64,000 nucleotides of DNA from Demequina sp. NBRC 110052 (GTDB taxonomy: Bacteria; Actinomycetota; Actinomycetes; Actinomycetales; Demequinaceae): assembly GCF_002090075.1 (NCBI RefSeq), contig NZ_BBRI01000002.1:1302001-1366000 (forward strand), read 5' to 3'. Below are positions 40,938 through 47,849 of the stretch, one piece after another (the first letter of the stretch is position 1; every line of letters begins with the position of its first letter). Made by a program: the position numbers and the translations under genes. The notes beneath the pieces were generated by a model. It saw nothing but the letters and a program-made list of their open reading frames with translations. It searched no databases and was not told where the DNA came from.

Positions 40938-41825
40938 ATGACTGAAGCCACCCAGCGCCTCGTGATCAGCGACGAGCTGGTGCAGTCGCTCGTGCGCGAC
41001 CAGTTCCCCGACCTTGCGGACAAGGAGATCGGCCGCCACTACGCGTTGCCCGATCACACCGCCGTGCGCATCGGCGACCACCACGGGCTCCACCTTCCGA
41101 CGGTCCCCGGCCTCGACGAGTACTACGCGCGATCCGCCTCGCTCATCGCGCCATTCCTCGACACGTGGACGTTCCCGCTCAGCGCTCCTCGCCGCACGGG
41201 AACTCCGGGGCACGGTTTCCCGTACCACTCGGAGCTCGTGAACTGGATCAACGCGTCGACTGCGGGCTTCGTGCCGCTCGAACGGAGCGAGGCAGGCCCG
41301 CTCGGCGACGCGCTGCGCCAAGTCCACACCTCTACCGACGCTCCGTACGCGAACCCCACCTCGTCCGTGCCGCTCGAAGCGAAGAGCGACGCGGTCCGCG
41401 CGGCCATCGGCAGGACGATCGCCGCCGGAGGTCCCGAGAGCCGGACGCTCCGCGCCGAGGACGCCGCGTCGCTCTGGGCCGACGCGCTCGCCGCGACGGA
41501 CGACCACGAGACGACCTGGACGCAGGGCTGGATCGAGCCGCGCACAGTGCTGTCCGATCAGGGGCGCTTCGCCGGCCTGCTCGTGTGGCGCTACTTCGCT
41601 GCCGGCGACCCCGGAAGCGACCTGGCAGGCGCGCTCGCGCTGCTGCCCACGGACTCGCACGACGACCTGCTCGCCGCGTACGGCGGAGTGTCGCCCACGG
41701 CGCGCCGCCGCCTGCGCGGACACCTGCTCGTGACCTGCCTGAAGTGGGCCGCGGATCCCGACCCGTTCACCCAGCGGCTCGGCTGGCAGCGGCTGCTCGA
41801 GCTCGGCCTCGTGGACGAGGGCTGA
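40938..41825 (+). CDS. APH-fold protein lacking catalytic residues (pseudokinase, 1 of 2)
   Basis: 295 residues. The overall order fits an aminoglycoside-phosphotransferase fold: 'LVQSLVRDQFPDLADKEIGR' at the N-terminus, 'PLGDALRQVHTSTDAP' in the middle and 'LLVWRYFAAGDPGSDLAGAL' late. The catalytic stretch that should read HxDxxxxN is 'WTQGWIEPRTVLSDQGRFAG' and the metal Asp of DWGD is replaced by VWRY, so phosphate transfer seems lost. Likely a binding or regulatory protein. TAGCCT (40926-40931) lies 6 nt before the ATG. The next gene, 4 nt away, is a second one of the same kind. Confidence 0.75.
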   Translation: MTEATQRLVISDELVQSLVRDQFPDLADKEIGRHYALPDHTAVRIGDHHGLHLPTVPGLDEYYARSASLIAPFLDTWTFPLSAPRRTGTPGHGFPYHSELVNWINASTAGFVPLERSEAGPLGDALRQVHTSTDAPYANPTSSVPLEAKSDAVRAAIGRTIAAGGPESRTLRAEDAASLWADALAATDDHETTWTQGWIEPRTVLSDQGRFAGLLVWRYFAAGDPGSDLAGALALLPTDSHDDLLAAYGGVSPTARRRLRGHLLVTCLKWAADPDPFTQRLGWQRLLELGLVDEG

Positions 41826-41828
41826 GAC

Positions 41829-42758
41829 ATGAGCGCCCGCGGCTCCGGCCCGAGCCCCGCCCGCACCTCGCTCGGCGACGAGTTCATCCGCGCGCTCCTC
41901 ACCGAGCGCGCGCCGGAGTACGCACACCTGCCCTTCGGCCGGCGCTACGGCGACATGGAGGAGCACGAGAGCGTGCGGCTGGGAGACGAGTTCATCGTCG
42001 AGTTCCCGCGCGAGCCGCGCATCCCCTCGTGGGACCCCGCGGCGATGCAGCACCTCGCGGAGGCGTCGCGCGACTGGGACTTCAAGGTGCGGGTGCCGGA
42101 ACGCATCTGCGAGCCCGCTCTCGGCTACCGGTACCGCTTCGAGATCGCCCGCTGGTTCGATTCGTCCACCGCGATCCGCTCGCCGCTGGCGACCGAGGCC
42201 GCGCGCGACCTGGGCCGCGCTCTCGCACAGATCCACGCGGCGCCCACCCCCGGCGCGCCGATCCACGACGCCACCGGCGCTCCGCTCCCGTGGCGCTCCG
42301 CGATGACCTTCGAGCGGCTCGAACGCGCACGCGGGCTGCGCTCGCCGGAGGGTCGCGAGGTCGACGACCCCGCGGTGCGCGACGCCTGGGAGAGCGCCGT
42401 CGCCGCCGGCACGCCCCTCGCGCGCACCTGGATCACCGGCTCCATGGACCCTCGCCTCGTGATGGCGAGCCACGGCCGCTTCGCCGGGCTCGTGTACTGG
42501 CGCGAGTACTCGGTGGGCGATCCGGTCAACGACCTCGGTGTCGCGACGCTGCTGTTCGGCCCCCGCGGCACCGACCTGCTGCTCGAGGGCTACGGCAAGG
42601 ACAGCGAGGATCTGCGGCTCCAGATGCGCGCCGTCGGCATCAAGCGCAGCCTGCTGTACATCCAGTCGAGCAACCCTGCCATCAGCCGGCTCGGCTGGAC
42701 CAGGCTCGGCGACCTCGGCGCGCTCACCGAAGGCCAGCCCGACGCCGTGGCGACGTAG
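41829..42758 (+). CDS. APH-fold protein lacking catalytic residues (pseudokinase, 2 of 2)
   Basis: 309 residues, starting 4 nt after its sister. Shared features: 'LGDEFIRALLTERAPEYAHL' N-terminus, 'AARDLGRALAQIHAAPTPGA', and 'GLVYWREYSVGDPVNDLGVA'. Where the kinase loop would be, it has 'WITGSMDPRLVMASHGRFAG', keeping one Asp but not the His or Asn, and the second metal Asp is missing. The pair diverged from the same ancestor and were retained, which argues for a function other than phosphorylation. 'GWTRLGDLGALTEG' ends both in similar form. It ends 62 nt before the TrkA-C gene. Confidence 0.75.
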   Translation: MSARGSGPSPARTSLGDEFIRALLTERAPEYAHLPFGRRYGDMEEHESVRLGDEFIVEFPREPRIPSWDPAAMQHLAEASRDWDFKVRVPERICEPALGYRYRFEIARWFDSSTAIRSPLATEAARDLGRALAQIHAAPTPGAPIHDATGAPLPWRSAMTFERLERARGLRSPEGREVDDPAVRDAWESAVAAGTPLARTWITGSMDPRLVMASHGRFAGLVYWREYSVGDPVNDLGVATLLFGPRGTDLLLEGYGKDSEDLRLQMRAVGIKRSLLYIQSSNPAISRLGWTRLGDLGALTEGQPDAVAT

Positions 42759-42820
42759 CGCGCGGACCCGACCCGAGCGTCGGGCACATGCCTGCCCCGG
42801 CGCCGTGCCAAGGTAGGCGT

Positions 42821-43300
42821 ATGGAGATCTTCGAGACGCCCCTGCCCGGGGTGGGCGTGCGATACGAGTTCACCGCCGAGAGCGGTGACCATGTGGGCGT
42901 GGTGGTGCGCCGCGACGGCAAGCGCGACATCGGCCTGTACGACCGCGACGACCCCGATGCATGCACCGGCACCCTCGAGCTCGGCGAGTCCGACGCGTCG
43001 GCGCTCGCGGAGCTGCTGGGAGGCACGAACATCACCGCACGGCTCGAGAGCCTGCGGCACCAGGTCGAGGGTCTCGCCATCGAGTGGATCACGATGCCGG
43101 CGACGGGCGGGCTCACCGACCGCACGATCGGCGACGGCCACATCCGTACGGCGACCTCGGCGTCGATCGTCGCCGTCATCCGCGACGAGATGGGCGTGCC
43201 AGGGCCCGGACCTGACTTCGAGCTGCAGGCAGGCGACACCGTGCTCGTGATGGGCAGCCACCACGCCGTGGACCAGGCGCGCAGCATCCTGATCGGATAG
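42821..43300 (+). CDS. KhtT-like regulatory subunit (TrkA-C domain)
   Basis: 159 residues. The C-terminal ~75 residues form a TrkA-C (RCK_C) domain ('IRTATSASIVAVIRDEMGVP', 'FELQAGDTVLVMGSHHAVDQ'), while the N-terminal part is a KhtT-type sensor start, MEIFETPLPGVGVRYEFTAE. It probably gates the antiporter encoded 4 nt downstream, binding a nucleotide second messenger as KhtT does. The ATG has AAGG near it, and the next gene follows directly, so they form an operon. Confidence 0.86.
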   Translation: MEIFETPLPGVGVRYEFTAESGDHVGVVVRRDGKRDIGLYDRDDPDACTGTLELGESDASALAELLGGTNITARLESLRHQVEGLAIEWITMPATGGLTDRTIGDGHIRTATSASIVAVIRDEMGVPGPGPDFELQAGDTVLVMGSHHAVDQARSILIG

Positions 43301-43304
43301 ACCC

Positions 43305-44531
43305 ATGACCACCTTCGGCGGCGGCGTGCCCTCGCTGAGGGTTGTCGCCGCGGGGCCCGAGGGCACCGGCGACGTGCTGCTCGAGCTGGGCATCATCCTG
43401 CTCGTGCTCGCGCTGCTGGGTCGGATCGCGGCGAAGCTCGGGATCCCCTCGATCCCCCTGTACCTGCTCGCGGGGCTCATCATGGGCGAGGGCGGTTTCA
43501 TCCCCATCAACGCAGGCGAGGAGTTCCTCGCCGTCGGCGCCCAGATCGGCGTGGTGCTGCTTCTCCTGCTGCTGGGACTCGAGTACTCGCCGCAAGACCT
43601 GCAGACCGGCCTTCGCACCACGTGGCTCGCCGGGCTCGTCGACCTCGTCGCCAACGGCCTGCCGGGCCTGCTGCTCGGACTGCTGCTCGGGTGGTCCGTC
43701 ACCGCGTCCGTGCTGCTCGCGGGCGTCACGTACATCTCCTCATCCGGGATCATCGCGCGCCTGCTCGACGACTTCGACCGGTACACGAACCGCGAGACGC
43801 CGGTCATCCTGAGCCTGCTCGTGATGGAGGACATCGTCATGGCGGTGTTCCTGCCGATCGTCGCCGTCATGCTGGTCGGCGCGTCGCTGCTGCAGGGCGC
43901 CGTCGCGGCCGCGATCGCGATCGGCATCGTGGCCGCCGCGTTCTTCGTGTCGCTGCGATTCTCCACGCACGTCTCCGCCGCCGTGCACTCGCACTCGCGC
44001 GAGCTGCTGCTCCTGTCCGTGCTGGGCCTCACCTTCCTGGTCGCGGGACTCGCGGAGGCGGCACAGGTCTCCGCCGCCGTCGGCGCGTTCCTCCTGGGAC
44101 TCACCCTCTCGGGCCAGGTCGCCGACGACGTGCGCGACCTCATGCCTCCGCTCAGGGACGTGTTCGGCGGCATCTTCTTCGTCTTCTTCGGACTCACGAT
44201 CGATCCTCGCGACCTCTGGCCGGTGCTGCTGCCCGCCCTCGCCCTGGCGCTGGTCACTGCGCTGACCAAGATCGGCACGGGCATGTGGGCTGCGAGGCGC
44301 GTCGGCATCGGACCCAAGGGCCAATGGCGCACTGGCGTCTCGCTCATCCCTCGAGGCGAGTTCTCCATCGTCATCGCCGGCCTCGGCATCGCCGCGGGAG
44401 CGAACCCCCAGCTCGGACCGCTCGCCGCTGCGTACGTGCTCATCCTCGCGATCGTCGGCTCGCTCATGATGCGCTTCGCGGCCAAGGTGAGCCCGCCGAT
44501 GGCGTGGCTCCGGCAGGCCTCCCGGACGTGA
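43305..44531 (+). CDS. KhtU/Kef-type cation:proton antiporter
   Basis: 408 residues with about 12 membrane helices of the CPA2 family. 'RIAAKLGIPSIPLYLLAGLI' and 'GVVLLLLLLGLEYSPQDLQT' are typical for Kef/KhtU proteins. 'IPRGEFSIVIAGLG' is the conserved helix before the C-terminus, and no TrkA-N domain is attached, so regulation comes from the small KhtT-like partner upstream. Role: K+ efflux in exchange for protons at the inner membrane. Confidence 0.9.
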   Translation: MTTFGGGVPSLRVVAAGPEGTGDVLLELGIILLVLALLGRIAAKLGIPSIPLYLLAGLIMGEGGFIPINAGEEFLAVGAQIGVVLLLLLLGLEYSPQDLQTGLRTTWLAGLVDLVANGLPGLLLGLLLGWSVTASVLLAGVTYISSSGIIARLLDDFDRYTNRETPVILSLLVMEDIVMAVFLPIVAVMLVGASLLQGAVAAAIAIGIVAAAFFVSLRFSTHVSAAVHSHSRELLLLSVLGLTFLVAGLAEAAQVSAAVGAFLLGLTLSGQVADDVRDLMPPLRDVFGGIFFVFFGLTIDPRDLWPVLLPALALALVTALTKIGTGMWAARRVGIGPKGQWRTGVSLIPRGEFSIVIAGLGIAAGANPQLGPLAAAYVLILAIVGSLMMRFAAKVSPPMAWLRQASRT

Positions 44532-44666
44532 GAGCATAGGCCATCGCTCCGCGCGACCGAGCCCAACCCCCGTGGGCTCCGGCCCGAGCGATGCGCCGGT
44601 CACATCGCGCAGGAGGTGTGGCAGACGCGCTGCGGCGCGCGTCGTCATCCTTCTGGTGAGGTCTGC

Positions 44667-45989
44667 ATGTTCGCTCGCTACCGCGAGATCCTCGCGCTGC
44701 CAGGCGCATCCGCGTTCTTCTGGTGGGGACTGCTGTCCCGCCTGCAGATGGGGCTCACGTCGCTCGCCACGTTCCTGCTGATCCAGATCGAGTACGGGTC
44801 GTACGCGACCGCCGGCCTCGTCGTGGGAGTCATGGCCGTCGGCTACGCGATCATCAACCCCCAGGTGAGCCGGATCGTGGACGCGTACGGCCAGTCGCGC
44901 GTGCTGCGCATCGGCTTCGCGATCGCGGCCGCCGCCCGCGTCGCGCTCGTCATCGCGGCGGTCGCGGGCGCCCCCGTGTGGGTGCTGCTGGTGATCGTGC
45001 CGTTCTTCGCGGCTGCAGGCGCCCAGTCGACGTACTCGCGTGCGCGCTGGTCCCACATCGTGCCCGACCGGCACAGCCTGAACTCCGCCTTCTCCCTCGA
45101 GAGCTCGCTCGAGGAGGTGCTGTTCATCTCCGGGCCCGCGCTCGCCACGGTCCTCGCCACCCAGGTCAGCTCGTGGCTGCCCTCGGTGATCGCCGCCGCC
45201 ACACTCGTGATCGGCGGCTATGCGTTCCTCGCGCAGCGCGCCACTGAGCCGCCCGCGCTCAAGGGCGACGGCGGCACCTCGCCACTGACCGACGCGAAGG
45301 TCATCGATGGACGCCTCCCCCGCGTCGGACTCGAGGCCCGCAAGCCGCGCGGCATCCGCCGGTACCGCCGCCCGCTGCGCGGCCACCTCCTCGTGACGAC
45401 CCCCGCGCTCGTGCTCACGTCATTCGTCTTCGCCGCCCAGGGCGCACTCTTCGCCTCGGCCGACGCCTCGACGGTCGCACTCGCAGAGGAGCTCGACCAG
45501 AAGGCGTGGTCCGGTCCGGTGCTTGCGATCTTCGCGCTCGGCTCGCTCATCGGAGGGCTCCTGTACGGCTCGCGCGTGTGGAGCCGCACGCTCGCGTCGC
45601 GGCTGCTGTGGGGCGTGACCGCCTCCGGCATCGGCGCGATCACCTTCCAGTTCGCGCCGACGATGCTGTGGCTCGGCATCCTCATGTTCGCCACGGGACT
45701 CGCGATCGCGCCGACCATGGCGGTGGGCGACGGCGTGGTCCATGCGCTCGTCCCACGCACGCGCGTGACCGAAGGCATGGCGTGGACGCGCGTCGGCATG
45801 GACCTGGGCGTGGCGGCCGGGGCCTGGGCCACCGGCCTGCTCATCGACGCGCACGGGTCCTCAGGCGGCTTCGCGGTGACTGCCGTGGCAGGTGCCGCCG
45901 GCATCGTGCTCATGGCGGGCGGATGGCGCTACCTGCGTCGCAAGCGCGCCTATGAGGAGGAGGTGTCGCGCGCGCCCGCCGTGGCGTGA
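44667..45989 (+). CDS. MFS transporter, paralogue of the 28.7-kb gene
   Basis: 440 residues, 12 membrane segments. It opens 'MFARYREILALPGASAFFWW', shares 'RARWSH' and 'AFSLESSLEEVLFISGPALA' with its paralogue, and carries a long mid-loop 'LEARKPRGIRRYRRPLRG'. GAGG lies 5 nt before the ATG; an upstream start 17 codons earlier is less likely. Substrate unknown. The 135-bp gap before it shows no strong feature. Confidence 0.86.
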   Translation: MFARYREILALPGASAFFWWGLLSRLQMGLTSLATFLLIQIEYGSYATAGLVVGVMAVGYAIINPQVSRIVDAYGQSRVLRIGFAIAAAARVALVIAAVAGAPVWVLLVIVPFFAAAGAQSTYSRARWSHIVPDRHSLNSAFSLESSLEEVLFISGPALATVLATQVSSWLPSVIAAATLVIGGYAFLAQRATEPPALKGDGGTSPLTDAKVIDGRLPRVGLEARKPRGIRRYRRPLRGHLLVTTPALVLTSFVFAAQGALFASADASTVALAEELDQKAWSGPVLAIFALGSLIGGLLYGSRVWSRTLASRLLWGVTASGIGAITFQFAPTMLWLGILMFATGLAIAPTMAVGDGVVHALVPRTRVTEGMAWTRVGMDLGVAAGAWATGLLIDAHGSSGGFAVTAVAGAAGIVLMAGGWRYLRRKRAYEEEVSRAPAVA

Positions 45990-46009
45990 GCGCGTGCGAC
46001 GATACCGGC

Positions 46010-46570
46010 ATGCATGACCGCATCCGCCTGCGTCCCGCCACCCTCGAGGACGCCCCCGCGCTCGCCGCGATCTACAACCCGTACATCGCTGAGACTGCGA
46101 TCTCGTTCGAGATGGATCCGGTGCCCGTCGAGCAGATGGGCGCGAGGGTGGCGAAGGTGCTGGACGCCGGCCTGCCGTGGATCGTCGCGGAGGACGTCGA
46201 CGTGGTGGCAGACCTCGGCGAGCACGCGCCCGACGCGGTGGTCGGCTTCGCGTACGCAGGACCGTTCCAGGAGCGTGCGGCCTACGACCACTCGCTCGAG
46301 GTGACCGTGTACCTGCGCGAGGGCGAGACCGGCCGCGGCGTCGGCACGGAGCTCTACGGCGCGCTGCTCGACCTGGTCTCTGACCTGCCCGCCACCTCCA
46401 AGCACGCCCCCGCGCACGCGCTGTACTCGCGCATTGCGCTCCCCAACGACGCCTCGGTGGCGCTGCACGAACGCTTCGGGTTCTCGCGCGTCGGCACGTT
46501 CAGCGAGGTGGGCCGCAAGCAGGGGCGATGGATCGACGTGGGGATCTGGGAACTGCTGCTCGAGGACTGA
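46010..46570 (+). CDS. GNAT acetyltransferase, phosphinothricin acetyltransferase-like
   Basis: 186 residues. 'IRLRPATLEDAPALAAIYNP' then 'YIAETAISFE' is the PAT/MddA signature. The acetyl-CoA loop is 'LREGETGRGVGTELYGALLD', and 'GFSRVGTFSEVGRKQGRW' is the typical C-terminal substrate-side motif. It probably acetylates an amino group of an amino-acid-like molecule such as methionine sulfoximine. GACGAT is 6 nt before the ATG. It starts 21 nt after the MFS stop. Confidence 0.87.
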   Translation: MHDRIRLRPATLEDAPALAAIYNPYIAETAISFEMDPVPVEQMGARVAKVLDAGLPWIVAEDVDVVADLGEHAPDAVVGFAYAGPFQERAAYDHSLEVTVYLREGETGRGVGTELYGALLDLVSDLPATSKHAPAHALYSRIALPNDASVALHERFGFSRVGTFSEVGRKQGRWIDVGIWELLLED

Positions 46571-46655
46571 CGAGGCACGGCCCTCTCCTCGCGGGCGAAT
46601 CGTCACCGATCGTCCCCTTCGCTCCCCAGAGCGCGGCGCCCGCCCTTGCCTGCCC

Positions 46656-46673
46656 GTGTGACCTGGGTCACAC
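46656..46673. promoter_or_regulatory. CRP/GlxR-type site
   Basis: GTGTGACCTGGGTCACAC is a palindrome with 8-bp perfect arms. TGTGA-N6-TCACA is the CRP/GlxR consensus. It lies 83 bp before the pilin-like GTG. The leader between them holds ACCCGC/GCGGGT hairpin sequence and GGGGGGAACAGCC, which I cannot assign to a known riboswitch. The rest of the 46571-46755 gap shows nothing clear. Confidence 0.65.
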
Positions 46674-46755
46674 TGGGGGCGTCGCCTACCGCCGAACTGG
46701 GGGGAACAGCCGGGGCGATACCCGCCTGGCGGGTCGGACACGAGACGAGGGAATC

Positions 46756-47175
46756 GTGACCGCTTCATTCGCCCGCCGCAGCAAGGACTCCGGGTTCACG
46801 CTCGTCGAGCTGCTCGTCACCATGGTCATCATCGCCGTGCTCGCCGCGATCATGATCCCTATCTTCCTGAACCAGCGCGAGAAGGCCAGCGACACCGCCG
46901 CCCGCTCCGACGTCGTCAACCTGGGACAGATGATCCTCTCCGCACAGAAGGAGGGCGATCCGGTGCTCGATGTGCAGCGCGTGGGCGACACCTACGAGAT
47001 CGACGGCGAGTTCGCGATGCCAGCCTCGGACGGCGTGGTGCTCGTGACATTCGCCCCAGTCGACGAGACCGCGTGGTGCCTGCAGATGAGCCATCCCCAG
47101 GGTGACACCACCGTGTCCCCTGGGGTCCGGTACGACGCCACCGAGGGCTTCGCGGAGGGCATCGCCTGCCCCTGA
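46756..47175 (+). CDS. Type IV pilin-like protein
   Basis: 139 residues from a GTG with GAGGG upstream. A short basic leader 'MTASFARRSKDSG' is followed by 'FTLVELLVTMVIIAVLAAI', the class III signal with Glu at position +5 of the mature protein, and a ~95-residue globular domain with 'WCLQM' and a final 'IACP' (a probable disulfide). Cleavage by a prepilin peptidase after Gly13 is expected. No assembly genes are adjacent, so it is an orphan here, under a possible CRP-type site. Pilus or secretion role inferred. Confidence 0.88.
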   Translation: MTASFARRSKDSGFTLVELLVTMVIIAVLAAIMIPIFLNQREKASDTAARSDVVNLGQMILSAQKEGDPVLDVQRVGDTYEIDGEFAMPASDGVVLVTFAPVDETAWCLQMSHPQGDTTVSPGVRYDATEGFAEGIACP

Positions 47176-47259
47176 CGCCCGGCCGCTCGTGCGCGGAGGA
47201 GCCTGATGCGCTGATGGCGGCACTTGTCACACCGCGCGGCGGCGACGCACGCTCACGTC

Positions 47260-47691
47260 ATGAACGGATACGACATCTTCGAGACTGGCGATCTTGACAG
47301 CTGGGCGGGCCGCGAGGACGGCATACTCCCCGAGGCACGAATGCCCGGTCGGCTGTTCGTGGACCGCGAGCTCGACCTCGAGTTCTTCGGCGCCACCGTG
47401 AACTCGCGAGCACCGGGCGAAGGGGCCCACTTCTGGCATCGGCACACGACGCTGGAGGAGTTGTACCTCTTCCTCACGGGCGTCGGCGTGATGGGACTCG
47501 ACGATGACGTCGTCGCCGTCGGGCCGGGCACTGCGGTGAGAGTCGCTCCACCCGTGTGGCGCACGTGGCGCGCGGCGCATGACTCACCGGAACCGCTGAG
47601 GTGGATCTGCGTGCGAGGCGCCGGCGCTCCGCTCGCGACGAGTGGCGATGTGCCCGAGCGCGACTTCGACCGGCCGCAGCCTCGCGCGTGA
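47260..47691 (+). CDS. Cupin-domain protein
   Basis: 143 residues; single cupin. Motif 1 'HFWHRHTTLEELYLFLTGVG' has the two His and Glu metal ligands, and motif 2 'VGPGTAVRVAPPVWRTWRA' is degenerate, with no His. It may bind one metal or only a sugar-like ligand. Function unknown. CACGCT lies 6 nt before the ATG. It is followed by a dispersed repeat and the metE terminator. Confidence 0.83.
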   Translation: MNGYDIFETGDLDSWAGREDGILPEARMPGRLFVDRELDLEFFGATVNSRAPGEGAHFWHRHTTLEELYLFLTGVGVMGLDDDVVAVGPGTAVRVAPPVWRTWRAAHDSPEPLRWICVRGAGAPLATSGDVPERDFDRPQPRA

Positions 47692-47711
47692 GCGAGCCAG
47701 CGCGTCGGGCA

Positions 47712-47779
47712 CGCGTCCTGCGAGTGCATGAGTGCCGAAGACTCGCCCAGAATCAGCACTGATGCCATCCCAGGACGCG
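47712..47779. repeat. Dispersed imperfect palindrome, copy 3
   Basis: 24-nt arms (47712-47735 and 47756-47779) match in 20 of 24 positions. Outer CGCGTCCTG/CAGGACGCG and inner GAGTGC/GCACT echo the other three copies. It is between the cupin stop and the metE terminator. Confidence 0.6.
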
Positions 47780-47784
47780 CGAAA

Positions 47785-47835
47785 GCGGCGTCGTTCCCAG
47801 GGATCAGGCCTGACGGCCCGAAGGAACGACGCCGC
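47785..47835 (-). terminator. metE terminator hairpin
   Basis: GCGGCGTCGTTCC (47785-47797) pairs perfectly with GGAACGACGCCGC (47823-47835). An inner GGCC/GGCC stem lies in the loop. It is 15 nt past the metE stop on the minus strand and could also end plus-strand transcripts from the cupin gene. Confidence 0.8.
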
Positions 47836-47849
47836 TCGCGCGTGAGTGA

